A stretch of DNA of 63,078 nt from Actinomycetota bacterium (lineage in GTDB: Bacteria > Actinomycetota > Acidimicrobiia > Acidimicrobiales > MedAcidi-G1), in the NCBI GenBank assembly GCA_902634555.1, contig CACPKO010000004.1, forward strand, positions 1 through 63,078, in the 5' to 3' direction. The notes under the pieces are model-generated. The model did not search any database. It was not told the DNA's origin and worked only from the letters and a program-made list of their open reading frames with translations. Below, in pieces: positions 23,927 through 34,888 of this stretch; the stretch's first letter is position 1, and the number at the start of each line of letters is the position of its first letter. The translations under genes and the position numbers were made by a program.

Positions 23927-25171
23927 GTGCCTGAAATGACATCAGAAGATATTGAAAAAACTCAGAAGCGGACATTAGGGACTTTAATGGCGGGCTTGAT
24001 CCCTGCTGGTGCCGCTATGAGCGGTGCATATTCTGCTGCCGCAGTACTTGGAGAAGAATTAAGCGGTTCGGAGACATTAGGTGGACTCGCTGCGGCGTGC
24101 ATGACTACTGGGTCCGCTCTTGCAACATTACCGTTGGCTCGCTTGATGGCGAAAAAGGGAAGAAGGCCAGGTTTAGCTACTGGGTATTTACTTGCCGCAA
24201 TAGGTTCACTTATTGCAATGACGGCTGCGTTGAGTGAACTCTATTTCTTTCTTCCGATAGGAATTCTTGGAGTGGGTATTGGTAATGCCGCAAACCTTGC
24301 CGCGCGCTATGCGGCAGCTGATTTGGCCGCTCCAGAGCGTAAAGCCCGAGCGATTGGAACTCTGGTATGGGCTTCTACTTTCGGTTCAGTTCTTGGCCCC
24401 ACTATCGGCTTCGGCCCAGCTAAATCGTTAGGAATGTTCATAGGACTTCCTGAATTGGCTGGGCCATATGTAGTTTCGTCACTACTTTTTGTTCTCGCAG
24501 CCTGTGTGATACACAAGAACTTACATCCTGACCCTCTGTTACTTTCTGGGCAATTAGAGGAACAAAAACCTGACGGTGGGATAAAAGAAGCAGCAAAGCT
24601 CCTCTTCCTTTCTCGCGTAGGTCAATTGTCGCTTGTTTCGATGGTTGCAGGGCATGTGGTGATGGTGGGTGTCATGACAATGACACCGTTACATATGAAA
24701 GATGGATCTCATGAATTAGAGATCATCGGTTTTGTTATCTCCCTCCACATCGTTGGCATGTACGCCATAGCTCCGGTAATTGGATGGCTAGTTGATCACA
24801 TCGGTGCAGGTCCGTTACTGATAGCAGGTGGTTCGCTTCTTTTCTTAGGTTCTGAGTTAGCTGCACACACTGATAAAAATGACAGCCTTGGAGTTTTTGT
24901 GGGCTTATTTCTAATTGGAGTTGGATGGAGTTGTGGATTGATCGCTTCTTCTGCGCTTCTAACGAAAACTTTCTCAGGGGCGGAAAGGGTAAGAGTCCAA
25001 GGGCTAGCCGATTTGATAATGACAGCATCGGGAGGTCTTGCAGGCATTGGATCCGGGCTGCTAGTTGCGGGAACCGACTATCAGACCATGAGTCACAATG
25101 CAGCGTTTATTGGCCTCGTGCCGATAATTGGCTACATCTTGTATGAAGTAACAAAGAGGATAAGGAGTTGA
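23927..25171 (+). CDS. MFS transporter
   Basis: 414 residues with about 12 hydrophobic segments. The loop 2-3 motif reads LARLMAKKGRRPGL, a form of the MFS motif A (G-x-x-x-D-R-x-G-R-R). A second, similar loop (PVIGWLVDHIGAGPL) follows the central loop at about residues 200-220. Probably a drug- or metabolite-efflux permease; substrate unknown. The hydrolase gene begins one base after its stop, so they are an operon. Confidence 0.85.
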   Translation: MPEMTSEDIEKTQKRTLGTLMAGLIPAGAAMSGAYSAAAVLGEELSGSETLGGLAAACMTTGSALATLPLARLMAKKGRRPGLATGYLLAAIGSLIAMTAALSELYFFLPIGILGVGIGNAANLAARYAAADLAAPERKARAIGTLVWASTFGSVLGPTIGFGPAKSLGMFIGLPELAGPYVVSSLLFVLAACVIHKNLHPDPLLLSGQLEEQKPDGGIKEAAKLLFLSRVGQLSLVSMVAGHVVMVGVMTMTPLHMKDGSHELEIIGFVISLHIVGMYAIAPVIGWLVDHIGAGPLLIAGGSLLFLGSELAAHTDKNDSLGVFVGLFLIGVGWSCGLIASSALLTKTFSGAERVRVQGLADLIMTASGGLAGIGSGLLVAGTDYQTMSHNAAFIGLVPIIGYILYEVTKRIRS

Positions 25172-25172
25172 G

Positions 25173-25859
25173 ATGGAAGATCCCCCAATCGTTTTAGTTC
25201 ATGGCTTAGGAACGTCGGCTGAGGCGACTTGGTATAACAATGGTTGGATTGATTTAATCCAAGACGCCGGACGAGAAGTACATGCACTTGATTTACTTGG
25301 GCATGGAAGCGCTCCGAAGCCCACAGATCCAGAAGAATACCGTGAAGTGACACAACTCTTATTGGACGGATTTCCAGATGGGCCTGTAGATATTGTGGCT
25401 TTTTCTCACGGGGCTCGACTTGTTCTAGAAATAGCTATAGAAAATCCTGAACGTTTCAACCGAATAGTGTTGGCCGGAATTGGAGAGAATCTTTTTCGGG
25501 AGGAACCTGAAAGACGGGCTGCAATCTTTCAAGCAATAGAATCTGGACAGTCTGATGATCCTGAGCTGCGTTACTTTGCTGATTTGCCAAATCTTCCCGG
25601 CGGCAACCGCGCTGCTCTTACAGCGTTCATGAAGCGTCCAGATGCGCCGAAAATAACTGAAGATCTCCTCGTCAACGTAACGTGTCCTGTTCTAGTTGTT
25701 TTGGGAGATAATGACTTTGCTGGCCCGGCGGATCGGCTTTTATCTGCTTTTCCGGATAGTAGCTTTGTAGGACTTAAAGGAGTAGATCACTTTGCAACAC
25801 CGAAGGATTTTGGATTTATAGAAGCTGCACTAACTTTTCTTAACGCTCAACCGTTTTAA
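25173..25859 (+). CDS. Alpha/beta hydrolase
   Basis: 228 residues. The oxyanion-hole motif VLVHGLGTS is at the start, the nucleophile elbow reads AFSHGAR (Ser near residue 80; the usual first Gly is Ala), the acid is in VLGDNDFAGP and the His in GVDHFATP. It is a small cytoplasmic esterase or lactonase type; substrate unknown. It directly follows the MFS gene. Its stop abuts the convergent gltD stop with no spacer. Confidence 0.85.
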   Translation: MEDPPIVLVHGLGTSAEATWYNNGWIDLIQDAGREVHALDLLGHGSAPKPTDPEEYREVTQLLLDGFPDGPVDIVAFSHGARLVLEIAIENPERFNRIVLAGIGENLFREEPERRAAIFQAIESGQSDDPELRYFADLPNLPGGNRAALTAFMKRPDAPKITEDLLVNVTCPVLVVLGDNDFAGPADRLLSAFPDSSFVGLKGVDHFATPKDFGFIEAALTFLNAQPF

Positions 25860-27320
25860 TCAAGTAAGTGGTCTATCCGTAGGAGCGACTGGAGTAGGTA
25901 GTTGACTTTCACCTCTTAGGAATGTGTCAACAGAGTGGGCTACTGAACGTCCTTCTGCGATAGCCCAGACAATCAAGGACTGGCCGCGACCCATGTCGCC
26001 GCATACAAAAATTCCGTTTTGGTTGGTGGAAAAATTATCGTCTCTCTCAACATTCCCGCGTTCATTGTGCGTTAAACCCAAATTCTCAATAAGTGGAGAT
26101 GATTCTGGTCCAGTGAATCCGAGGGCCAATAGAACAAGATCTGCTTTAAAAATTTTTTCTGTTCCAGCGACTTTTTCGAATGTTATTGAACCGTTAATTG
26201 ACTTTTGAGCTACTTCGTGTGTTTTGACACCGCTGACTCGTCCATCTTCCACAATAAATTCCTCGGTATTGATGGCGAATTGGCGTTCTCCGCCCTCTTC
26301 ATGCGCTGAAGATACACGATGCACGAGAGGCCAGGTCGGCCAAGGTGTGGTTTCGGAACGGTCACTTGGTGGACGGGGCATTATTTCAAATTGTTGAATT
26401 GATGAAGCCCCTTGACGTAAAGCAGTACCAAGACAGTCTGCTCCTGTGTCTCCGCCTCCAATAATGATGACATGTTTTCCTTTTGCAGATACAGGAGGAG
26501 CATCAATGTCGCCTTCTTGGACTTTGTTTGCTTGTGGTAGATATTCCATTGCTTGGAGGATTCCTGAAGCCTCGCGTCCTGGGATTTGAAGGTCTCTCCA
26601 TTGTGTTGCGCCAACTGCTAGGACGATTGCATCAAAATCTTGAAGTAGTTCGCTGACAGGAAGATCTGTGCCTACCGAGGTGTTTGGAACAAACTGAGTG
26701 CCTTCGGCTTCCATTTGGGCGAGTCGTCGATCTAAGTAGCGTTTCTCCATCTTGAAACTAGGTATTCCGTAACGAAGTAAACCGCCAATGCGATCATCAC
26801 GCTCAAAGACACTGACATCATGACCAACTCTCGTGAGCTGTTGCGCCGCTGCTAACCCTGCTGGACCAGATCCAACAATGGCTACACGTTGACCTGAAAT
26901 CTGATCTGGGAGAATCGGCGTGATCCATCCATGTTCCCACGCTTTGTCAACAATGTTCACTTCAACTTGTTTGATAGTTACTGGCGGCTCGTTGATTCCT
27001 AAAACACAAGCAGTTTCGCATGGGGCGGGACATAATCTTCCGGTGAATTCAGGAAAGTTATTGGTTGCGTGAAGCCTTTCGGAAGCTTCTTGCCATTGCT
27101 CACGATATATCAGATCATTCCAATCTGGAATTAGGTTCCCCAAGGGACAACCATGATTGCAAAATGGAATCCCACAGTCCATACATCGGCTTGCTTGGTG
27201 CTGAAGATCTGAAACTGGAAATGGACTATTTACCTCTTTCCAGTCTCTAATCCTTACGGGTATTGAGCGTCGTTCCGGCAGTTGCCGCTCATGATTAAGG
27301 AATCCACGTGGGTCACCCAT
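25860..27320 (-). CDS. gltD: Glutamate synthase (NADPH) small subunit
   Basis: 486 residues. The N-terminal iron-sulfur domain carries CMDCGIPFC-x2-GC and, further on, C-PAPCETAC-type cysteines for two [4Fe-4S] clusters. Two Rossmann folds follow: FAD-binding VAIVGSGPAGLAAA and NADPH-binding HVIIIGGGDTGADC. It passes electrons from NADPH to GltB. The ATG comes directly after the gltB stop (TAAATG on the minus strand), so the two are an operon for ammonia assimilation. Confidence 0.96.
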   Translation of the reverse strand: MGDPRGFLNHERQLPERRSIPVRIRDWKEVNSPFPVSDLQHQASRCMDCGIPFCNHGCPLGNLIPDWNDLIYREQWQEASERLHATNNFPEFTGRLCPAPCETACVLGINEPPVTIKQVEVNIVDKAWEHGWITPILPDQISGQRVAIVGSGPAGLAAAQQLTRVGHDVSVFERDDRIGGLLRYGIPSFKMEKRYLDRRLAQMEAEGTQFVPNTSVGTDLPVSELLQDFDAIVLAVGATQWRDLQIPGREASGILQAMEYLPQANKVQEGDIDAPPVSAKGKHVIIIGGGDTGADCLGTALRQGASSIQQFEIMPRPPSDRSETTPWPTWPLVHRVSSAHEEGGERQFAINTEEFIVEDGRVSGVKTHEVAQKSINGSITFEKVAGTEKIFKADLVLLALGFTGPESSPLIENLGLTHNERGNVERDDNFSTNQNGIFVCGDMGRGQSLIVWAIAEGRSVAHSVDTFLRGESQLPTPVAPTDRPLT

Positions 27321-30300
27321 TTAGTTGCCTCCCGAAGATGCCATTATTGCTTCAACTTCATCTTTTCCTGCGTTACGGGCTGCTGCTGCTGCTTCAAGTA
27401 CACGTTTGTAATCGGTAGGCATGATTTTTACAAAACGCGAAGAAGGTGTTCCCCATCTGTCTAGAACTTTTTCAGCGACTACGGAATCTGTCTGATTTTG
27501 GTGCTCAAGAATAATGTTTTTTAACCACGTTTCGTCTTCGTCGTCAAGTGCTTCTAAAAGAACCATTTCATGGTTTACTCTTTCAACGAAATCTCCAAAT
27601 GGGTCGTGGACATAGGCCACTCCCCCAGACATGCCGGCTGCAAAATTTCTTCCCGTTGGCCCTAAAATAACTGCCTTGCCGCCTGTCATGTACTCGCAAC
27701 CATGATCTCCTATGCCTTCAACGACTGCAGTGGCACCTGAGTTTCGAACGCAGAACCTCTCTCCCACTTTCCCTCTGATAAATACTTGACCGCTAGTGGC
27801 GCCGTAAAGGATGACATTTCCGGCGATAACTTGCTCTTCAGCTTTGAAGATTGAATCTTTCGGTGGTTTTACAGTGATTTTCCCGCCAGAGAGTCCTTTT
27901 CCAACGTAGTCGTTAGCGTCGCCTTCTAAATGGAGACTCACTCCTGAAGGAAGAAATGCTCCGAAACTATTTCCGGCGGATCCAGAGAAATTTATAGAAA
28001 TTGTATTATTTGGTAATCCTTCGCCACCGTATTTTCTTGTGACCTGATATCCCAGCATTGTTCCAGTTGAGCGGTTGGTGTTGTTGATAGAAAAAGAAAG
28101 ATCAACTTTCTCTTTTCTTTCCAGAGCAGGCTCACTTTGCTTAATTAGTTCTTGGTCGAGGACTGTTTCAAGTCCATGATTTTGCATTTGTGTGTGTCTT
28201 CGATCCGCACCGTTCTCAATTTGAGGTAGATGAAATATTGGAGAAAGATCTAACCCTTTTGCCTTCCAATGCTCAACTGCTTTTACAGAGTCCAATGCTT
28301 CAACTTGTCCGATTGCTTCCTCCAAAGACCGGAATCCTAAATCTGCAAGCAGTTCGCGCACTTCTTGAGCTATGTACTCGAAGAAATTTACAACGTGGTC
28401 TGCTTTTCCTGAGAATTTTTTACGCAACTCAGGATTCTGAGTTGCGACACCAACTGGACAAGTGTCTAAATGACAAACTCGCATCATCACGCAACCTGAA
28501 ACGACTAATGGTGCTGTAGCAAATCCGTATTCATCAGCACCAAGTAGCGCTGCTATGACAACGTCACGCCCAGTTTTCAACTGCCCGTCAACTTGGACGA
28601 CAATTCTGTCGCGTAGGCGGTTCAGAAGGAGGGTTTGTTGTGTTTCCGCTAATCCAAGTTCCCAAGGCGCACCTGCATGCTTGATTGATGTTAGAGGAGA
28701 TGCACCAGTACCGCCGTCGTGTCCCGAAATAAGTACAACGTCTGCATGTGCTTTAGAGACACCTGTGGCTACGGTCCCCACTCCGACCTCTGCGACTAAT
28801 TTGACATGAACGCGACTTCTTGGGTTCGCATTCTTTAGGTCAAAGATGAGTTGCGCTAGATCTTCTATTGAGTAAATGTCATGATGCGGTGGAGGGGAAA
28901 TAAGAGCAACCCCGGGAGTGGAGTGTCTTGTTTTGGCGATCCATGGGTAAACCTTATGTCCGGGTAGTTGTCCACCTTCTCCGGGTTTAGCGCCCTGAGC
29001 CATTTTTATCTGTATGTCGTCACTGTTTACTAAATATTCTGATGTGACACCGAATCGTCCGGACGCTACTTGTTTTATGGCTGATCGCCGTAGATCACCA
29101 CTTTCATCGGCTGTGAATCGATCGGGGTCCTCACCGCCTTCTCCTGTATTAGATTTTCCGCCTATTCGATTCATGGCAATAGCTAGCACTTCGTGTGCTT
29201 CTGCAGAGATGGAGCCGTATGACATAGCTCCAGTTGAGAATCTTTTTACGATCTCTGAAATTGGCTCTACCTCTTCTATGGGTATTGAAGGTCTCAAATC
29301 CTCTTTGAATTGAAATAAGCCACGGAGGGTGCCAAGACGCTTTGATTGGTCATCGATTAGGTTTGTGTATTGCTTGAAAATGTCATAACGACCTTCTCTT
29401 GTTGCATGCTGAAGGCGAAAGATAGTTTCGGGGTTGAAGAGATGATGCTCACCTTCTCTTCTCCATTGATATTCACCTCCAACTTCGAGTGTTCGGTGCG
29501 AAGTAGATCCTGAGTTATCGGGAAAAGCATGACGATGTCTATTAAGAACTTCCTCAGCCAGGGTTTCAAATCCGACTCCCTTTAGCCGGCTTGAAGTTCC
29601 AGTAAAGCAGAGGTCAATAACCGAATTATCTAAACCAATGCTTTCAAAAATTTGGGCGCCGGTGTATGAAGCTACGGTTGAGATACCCATTTTGGACATA
29701 ATTTTTAACAAGCCTTTATCGCAAGCAGTTACGAAATTTTTTCGGGCTACTAATGGGTCAAGATTAGGGCTTATGCCATATAGTCCTTCTCTGATAACTT
29801 CATCAATTGTTTCGTAAGCCACGTATGGGCAAATCGCAGAAGCTCCAAAGCCTAGAAGTAGAGCCATGTGATGAGTTTCTCGTGCATCTCCGCTTTCAAT
29901 GACAATCCCGGCAAGCCCTCTTTTTCTTGCTTTGGTCAAATAATGGTGAACAGCACCTGTGGCAAGCAATGATGGTATGGGAGCATTATTTTCGTTTGAT
30001 TCTCGGTCACTTATTACAAGTATTCCGGCCCCGGAGTCAATGGCGTGCTCTGCGTCTTCTTGCAATTTTGTTAAAGCATCCTTTAGTCCATCAACGCCGC
30101 TTGCTTTGGAGAAAACTGCCTGAAGGACCACTGTGTTTAATGAGTTCGGGCGGTTTTCGTTTTCTAACAACTCAGCTAATTGTGATTCTGTGATTATTGG
30201 GTGCGGGAGATGTATTTGAGCACAATTTTTTTCCGATAATTCAAGAATGTTTGGTCGCGGCCCTAATGTCCCTGAAACAGCTGTGATGAGTTCTTCTCGT

Positions 30301-31949
30301 ATTGCATCAAGTGGCGGGTTAGTTACTTGAGCGAAGAGTTGCTGAAAATAGTCATATATCTGACGAGAACGATCAGAAAGTACGGCTATTGGAGTGTCGG
30401 AGCCCATCGAACCGATTGCTTCCTTTGAGTCCCGAATCATTGGGGTTAGTAGAATCTTTATTTGTTCATGGGTGTAACCAAAGATTTGTTGTCTCTGAAG
30501 ATGAGTTGTAGAGCTATTTGAGTCAGATCTGTAATCAAGTGGATCTTTTAGGTGGATGAGGTTTTGGTTAAGCCATTCTTTGTAGGGACGTGCATTAGCA
30601 AGTCCTTCTTTTATTTCTTCGTCTCGTATGATCCGTCCTTGCTCGGTGTCAATAAGAAACATTTTCCCAGGCTCTAAACGACCTTTTTCTATAATGGAAT
30701 TACTGGGTATGTCAGCGACTCCAACTTCGCTTGCCATTATCACGAGGTCATCATCTGTTACCCAATATCTACTTGGCCGTAAACCGTTACGGTCAAGGAC
30801 TGCTCCGATGACGCTTCCATCCGTAAAGGCAATTGACGCTGGTCCATCCCATGGCTCCATAAGACTTGAGTGGTATTGATAAAACGCACGTAAGTCATCA
30901 GGCATCTCCGAGTTATGTTCCCATGGTTCAGGAATCATCGTCATGACAGCTTCCGGAAGCGAATAGCCGCCCATGACTAAGAGTTCTAAGGCTTCGTCAA
31001 ATGCTGCAGTATCACTTGCTCCGGGTGCGCAAATCGGGAAAAGACGGTCTATCTCTCCTGGAATTAAATTGGTTTCTAGCTGCGATTCCCGTGCTTTCAT
31101 CCAATTCCGATTTCCCTGCACCGTGTTTATTTCTCCGTTGTGTGCCACCAATCGGTAAGGATGCGCTAAAGGCCAGGAAGGAAAGGTGTTTGTTGAAAAT
31201 CTCGAATGCACTAAGGCCAGAGCACTTTCAGTTCTTGGATCATTTATGTCTAAGTAGTACTCGGCAAGTTGCGGGGTTGTGAGCATTCCCTTGTAAACAA
31301 TTGTTCTCGAACTAAGTGAGGGAAAATATATTCCTTCGTGCGGTTTGGAAGATGAAGCCATGCCTTTTGATGATTCGCTAGAACTTTTAACTCCGGGGAT
31401 TATTTCATGTTCGGCTCGTTTGCGAAGTCCGTATAGAAGCCGATCTAGCTCTAGTCCAGAAACTTCTAAACCATCTGGTGCACTTATAAATAGTTGCTTC
31501 ATCTGTGGTTGAGCTGCACGTGCTGCTGGACCGATCATTTCATCATTAATAGGTACTTCTCGCCAGCCAAGAATCGTCAAATTTTCTTCTTTACTTAAGG
31601 AATTAAATTGAGATATAACCTCTTCTGCTTCTGTAGCGCTGTTAGGCAAGAAAGCTATACCCGTTGCATAGGCTCCGGCAGGCGGAAGATCAAAGTCCAC
31701 TTCTTCTCGGTATAAGCGATCAGGAATTTGTATTAAAAGACCGGCTCCGTCACCTGAGTTCGTCTCGGCGCCAAGAGCCCCACGATGTTGCATCTGGCAA
31801 AGAGCTCCAACTCCGATTTCTACAATACGATGACTTTTCTGGCCCTTTATGTGGCAAATGAAGTTGACTCCACATGAATCATGCTCAAATTGAGGATCAT
31901 AAAGTCCCTGAGATTCTGGAATTTTACTACTCATTAGAAATCCGCTCAT
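27321..31949 (-). CDS. gltB: Glutamate synthase (NADPH) large subunit
   Basis: 1542 residues. The amidotransferase nucleophile is Cys26 in HDSCGVNF, exposed after removal of a short propeptide. Domain order is standard: class II glutaminase (about 26-430), central domain, FMN-binding synthase barrel with the 3Fe-4S motif [15 protein letters not shown], and the C-terminal G-x-G beta-helix ([17 protein letters not shown]). It makes two glutamates from glutamine and 2-oxoglutarate. The start could also be ATG 31934. gltD follows. Upstream there are inverted repeats at 31996-32032. Confidence 0.97.
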   Translation of the reverse strand: MSGFLMSSKIPESQGLYDPQFEHDSCGVNFICHIKGQKSHRIVEIGVGALCQMQHRGALGAETNSGDGAGLLIQIPDRLYREEVDFDLPPAGAYATGIAFLPNSATEAEEVISQFNSLSKEENLTILGWREVPINDEMIGPAARAAQPQMKQLFISAPDGLEVSGLELDRLLYGLRKRAEHEIIPGVKSSSESSKGMASSSKPHEGIYFPSLSSRTIVYKGMLTTPQLAEYYLDINDPRTESALALVHSRFSTNTFPSWPLAHPYRLVAHNGEINTVQGNRNWMKARESQLETNLIPGEIDRLFPICAPGASDTAAFDEALELLVMGGYSLPEAVMTMIPEPWEHNSEMPDDLRAFYQYHSSLMEPWDGPASIAFTDGSVIGAVLDRNGLRPSRYWVTDDDLVIMASEVGVADIPSNSIIEKGRLEPGKMFLIDTEQGRIIRDEEIKEGLANARPYKEWLNQNLIHLKDPLDYRSDSNSSTTHLQRQQIFGYTHEQIKILLTPMIRDSKEAIGSMGSDTPIAVLSDRSRQIYDYFQQLFAQVTNPPLDAIREELITAVSGTLGPRPNILELSEKNCAQIHLPHPIITESQLAELLENENRPNSLNTVVLQAVFSKASGVDGLKDALTKLQEDAEHAIDSGAGILVISDRESNENNAPIPSLLATGAVHHYLTKARKRGLAGIVIESGDARETHHMALLLGFGASAICPYVAYETIDEVIREGLYGISPNLDPLVARKNFVTACDKGLLKIMSKMGISTVASYTGAQIFESIGLDNSVIDLCFTGTSSRLKGVGFETLAEEVLNRHRHAFPDNSGSTSHRTLEVGGEYQWRREGEHHLFNPETIFRLQHATREGRYDIFKQYTNLIDDQSKRLGTLRGLFQFKEDLRPSIPIEEVEPISEIVKRFSTGAMSYGSISAEAHEVLAIAMNRIGGKSNTGEGGEDPDRFTADESGDLRRSAIKQVASGRFGVTSEYLVNSDDIQIKMAQGAKPGEGGQLPGHKVYPWIAKTRHSTPGVALISPPPHHDIYSIEDLAQLIFDLKNANPRSRVHVKLVAEVGVGTVATGVSKAHADVVLISGHDGGTGASPLTSIKHAGAPWELGLAETQQTLLLNRLRDRIVVQVDGQLKTGRDVVIAALLGADEYGFATAPLVVSGCVMMRVCHLDTCPVGVATQNPELRKKFSGKADHVVNFFEYIAQEVRELLADLGFRSLEEAIGQVEALDSVKAVEHWKAKGLDLSPIFHLPQIENGADRRHTQMQNHGLETVLDQELIKQSEPALERKEKVDLSFSINNTNRSTGTMLGYQVTRKYGGEGLPNNTISINFSGSAGNSFGAFLPSGVSLHLEGDANDYVGKGLSGGKITVKPPKDSIFKAEEQVIAGNVILYGATSGQVFIRGKVGERFCVRNSGATAVVEGIGDHGCEYMTGGKAVILGPTGRNFAAGMSGGVAYVHDPFGDFVERVNHEMVLLEALDDEDETWLKNIILEHQNQTDSVVAEKVLDRWGTPSSRFVKIMPTDYKRVLEAAAAARNAGKDEVEAIMASSGGN

Positions 31950-31995
31950 TAGTAACTGGTGTCAGTCGCTTTGGAGCATCTTTGATCCCTAGCTT

Positions 31996-32032
31996 TCACA
32001 ATAAATGTGAGGAATGCCACGTCTTTGTGGCA
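31996..32032. promoter_or_regulatory. Two adjacent inverted repeats in the gltB/M18 divergent region
   Basis: TCACA-ATAAA-TGTGA (31996-32010) and TGCCAC-GTCTTT-GTGGCA (32015-32032) are both perfect. They lie 47-83 bases upstream of the gltB start and 64-100 bases before the M18 start at 32096. They could be operators for nitrogen control, or an RNA hairpin on the plus strand; neither is followed by a U-run in either direction. Confidence 0.35.
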
Positions 32033-32095
32033 AAAAGAAATTTTGACATCGCCTTTGGTGTCGCAATTCTAAGTTCCACCTACCATCATAGAGGA

Positions 32096-33349
32096 ATGAT
32101 TGTTACAGGGAAACAAAATGCCGAAGACCTCTGTGGCTTCATAGATTCTTCACCCAGCCCATTTCATGCGGTAAAGACTGCCGCGGAAAGGTTATTAGAA
32201 GCAGGTTTCACTGAGATCGAATCTCTCACTTCTATAAATAAAGAAGATTCAGTGTTTTTTCGACGCGATGGAGCGCTCTTTGCTATAAGCGGCCCTCTAA
32301 ACGCGGATAAGGCAGTAAGGGTTATAGGAGCGCATACAGATAGCCCTAACCTTCGACTTAAGCCCCTATTTGATATGAGTCGAAATGGGTGGCGGGCACT
32401 CGGTATCGAGGTCTATGGATCGGCGCTAAATAATAGTTGGCTTGACCGTGATCTTGGATGTTCCGGGCGTCTAGTCATAAGGACAAAAGATGGAATGTTA
32501 GAAAAGACTTGTCGCTTGGATGAACCCATTGCCCGCATTCCGCAACTGGCCATTCACCTTGACCGTCAGGTCAACGAAAAGGGTCTAATACTTAATCGTC
32601 AAAATCATTTACAACCGCTAATCGGAATTCGCGAAGGTTCAAATCTTCTTGAGAAACTGGCTAATTCTATAAATCACAATGTTGAAGACATTTTGTCATT
32701 TGATTTGATGCTTCATGATTTAACCCCTTCAACCTTGTCGGGCATTGACCAAGAATTTATTAGCGCACCGCGTATAGACAATCTGTTGTCATGTCACGCT
32801 GCCATTTCAGCATTGATTTCTGCAAAATCCTCAACAAGTGAGTTCACGCGAGTCGTAGCGCTATATGACCATGAAGAAGTAGGCAGTACATCATCTACGG
32901 GAGCTTTAGGTCCTTTACTCAACGATGTGCTGACACGACGTTGCAGCGAGACCTCGCTTTCATCAGAACTATCTCTAATCATTTCATCTGACTGCGCCCA
33001 TGGAACTCATCCCAATTATGCCGAGATGCATGATATTGATCACAAGATTTTCTTAAATGAGGGGCCAGTAGTTAAATACAATGCAAATATGCGTTACGCC
33101 ACAGATGCCCCAGGCGCAGCACTTGTAAAAACTGCAGCAGAGAGCGCAAACGTTCCCCTGCAAACCTTCGTTAGTAGATCAGATCTTGCATGTGGATCAA
33201 CAATTGGGCCACTAGCTGCGGCAAGCACGGGAATACGGACAGTAGATTTGGGTGTAGCTCAACTCGCTATGCATAGCGCTCGAGAAATGTGCGGAAGCGA
33301 AGATCCTGAGTATTTGAAATTTGTTTTGATTGAACTCTTGAAGAACTGA
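32096..33349 (+). CDS. M18 family aminopeptidase
   Basis: About 417 residues from ATG 32096 (MIVTGKQNAEDLCGFIDSSPSPFHAV). The open frame reaches back to 31874, overlapping gltB, but that extension has no M18 sequence. The family motifs are present: IGAHTDSPNLRLKP (metal His/Asp), YDHEEVGSTSSTGA (catalytic Glu), SSDCAHGTHPNY and the C-terminal TIGPLAAASTGIRTVDLG. It is a dinuclear-zinc aspartyl-type aminopeptidase that forms a large cytoplasmic tetrahedral complex and finishes degradation of peptides such as those from the proteasome. It abuts the convergent trkH. Confidence 0.92.
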   Translation: MIVTGKQNAEDLCGFIDSSPSPFHAVKTAAERLLEAGFTEIESLTSINKEDSVFFRRDGALFAISGPLNADKAVRVIGAHTDSPNLRLKPLFDMSRNGWRALGIEVYGSALNNSWLDRDLGCSGRLVIRTKDGMLEKTCRLDEPIARIPQLAIHLDRQVNEKGLILNRQNHLQPLIGIREGSNLLEKLANSINHNVEDILSFDLMLHDLTPSTLSGIDQEFISAPRIDNLLSCHAAISALISAKSSTSEFTRVVALYDHEEVGSTSSTGALGPLLNDVLTRRCSETSLSSELSLIISSDCAHGTHPNYAEMHDIDHKIFLNEGPVVKYNANMRYATDAPGAALVKTAAESANVPLQTFVSRSDLACGSTIGPLAAASTGIRTVDLGVAQLAMHSAREMCGSEDPEYLKFVLIELLKN

Positions 33350-34888
33350 TCAATTATTCGAGCGATGTTTTACGCTCCTGTACGGGGCAACCACCATCAG
33401 TAGCATCGGGAAAATTTCAAGTCTCCCCACAAGCATTAGAAAAGCCAGAACCATCCGAGAAGGAGCCGAATAGGCGTCAGCGAAAGAGGAGGTTGGGCCT
33501 GCTTCGCCTAACGCAGGTCCCATATTCCCTAACGCACTAACTACTCCACTTAATGCGGTAACAATATCTGTATCCAGAGCGGTCAGGGTGATAGTCCCAA
33601 TTACTGCTAAGACGGCATATACGGCTATGAAGCCAGCGATTCGCTGGACGAGCGTATCAGGGATTACTTTTGTCCCTTGGAATACAGGGAAAACTCCGCG
33701 AGGTCTTCGAAACCTTCTAATCGAACGAAGCGTGTGAGATGCTCCGACTTGCAGTCGGAATATTTTTACTCCACCGGAAGTAGAGCCCGTACATCCTCCG
33801 AATACGAGAAGAATGAAGAGAATGATTTGTGGACCACTTACCCATGAAGCAAAGTCTCCGTTACTTCCTGCTCCATTAGCGTTACTGAAGCCAGTACTAG
33901 TTCCAAGAGTCACAACATTGAAAGCTGCGGAGCGAAGCGCTTCGTTTACTTCAAATCCATTTGAAGCAAGAATCCATGTAATAGCAAAAGTAGAGATTGA
34001 CATTAAGCCGAAGTACGAGCGAAATTCTGGGTCTCTGAAATGAGTAACACGGAGTTCTTTGGTAGAGCGCCAGTGCAAGGCAAAACTTGACCCACCCAAG
34101 ACCATTCCAAAGATAAGAACCATCTCTATAGCAGAACTGTCCCAAAATCCAATAGAAGAGTCACGAGTTGAGAATCCGCCTGTAGACGCTGTGGTCAAAG
34201 CGTGAGCGAGTGCGTCATATCCCCCCATCCCCGCTGCAAACAGTGCGACCCCTATAAAGAGAGTTAACACGAAGTATATTTTCCAGAATTCGCGCGCTGT
34301 GTCAACCACTCTCGAAGCAAGTCGATCGCTTTGGGGCCCAGGTGCTTCAGCGCTCATCAAACCAAGGCCAGAAGCACGCAAGGACGGTAAGACCGTTACC
34401 ACGAGGACTACTATTCCCATTCCACCGGCCCACTGTGTTAGTTGCCGGTAGAGCAGTATTCCTGAGCCATGCGATTCAATTGGATTATGGCTTCCAAAAA
34501 CAGTGGATCCCGTACATGAATATCCAGATATTGATTCAAATAATGAATCTGCAAACTGGATCAATAACCCGGAACCTCCATAGTTGAATGTTCCAGCAAA
34601 GAGATAAGGGAGTGCCCCGAATAGTGAAACGAAGAGCCATGCTCCACCAACAGCCGAAAATATGTCTGCCTGTCCGAGAAGTCCGGGTTTCGTGCCAAGC
34701 CGACCAAGCCCTCCAAAGAACAAAGAGATAAGTGAGGCAAGTAAAAGAGGAAAGATAGAGCCCCCCGTGGTGCCCTCGATAATTGCACAGCCAAACATTG
34801 CCGCTGAAATAAATAGAAGGGCTGTTCCGGTGACGTGAAAAGTTGTACTCGTAGATTTTTGGAGTTTCTTTCGCTCAAAGCTCATCAT
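33350..34888 (-). CDS. trkH: Trk-type K+ transporter channel subunit, canonical
   Basis: 512 residues with the four-repeat M1-P-M2 fold. All four filter loops carry glycine: SCTGST (Gly127), TASTGGFST, GTSTGFSN and GNMGPALG. It conducts K+ (or Na+) inward with TrkA control. The ATG has a good ribosome site (AAGGAG) and overlaps the stop of the second trkH by 4 bases. Last gene of the fthC-trkA-trkH-trkH operon. Confidence 0.92.
   Translation of the reverse strand: MMSFERKKLQKSTSTTFHVTGTALLFISAAMFGCAIIEGTTGGSIFPLLLASLISLFFGGLGRLGTKPGLLGQADIFSAVGGAWLFVSLFGALPYLFAGTFNYGGSGLLIQFADSLFESISGYSCTGSTVFGSHNPIESHGSGILLYRQLTQWAGGMGIVVLVVTVLPSLRASGLGLMSAEAPGPQSDRLASRVVDTAREFWKIYFVLTLFIGVALFAAGMGGYDALAHALTTASTGGFSTRDSSIGFWDSSAIEMVLIFGMVLGGSSFALHWRSTKELRVTHFRDPEFRSYFGLMSISTFAITWILASNGFEVNEALRSAAFNVVTLGTSTGFSNANGAGSNGDFASWVSGPQIILFILLVFGGCTGSTSGGVKIFRLQVGASHTLRSIRRFRRPRGVFPVFQGTKVIPDTLVQRIAGFIAVYAVLAVIGTITLTALDTDIVTALSGVVSALGNMGPALGEAGPTSSFADAYSAPSRMVLAFLMLVGRLEIFPMLLMVVAPYRSVKHRSNN

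Noticed and set aside
31951-31966. A GlnR-like box (GTAAC-N4-GTCAG) upstream of gltB
   Set aside because: The spacing and second half-site do not fit the known GTNAC-N6-GNAAC pattern well enough.
31996-32010. A CRP/FNR-type site TCACA-N5-TGTGA
   Set aside because: The CRP site is TGTGA-N6-TCACA; here the halves are in the opposite order, so it cannot be called a CRP box.
32015-32032. Hairpin TGCCAC/GTGGCA as an intrinsic terminator
   Set aside because: It is followed by A-rich, not T-rich, sequence on the plus strand and has no U-tract on the minus strand; it also lies upstream of both gene starts.
31874-32095. An N-terminal extension of the M18 aminopeptidase back to 31874
   Set aside because: It overlaps the gltB 5' end and has no M18 sequence. 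Family proteins start near the MIVTGKQNAEDLCGFID segment at 32096, so the extension is a chance open frame.
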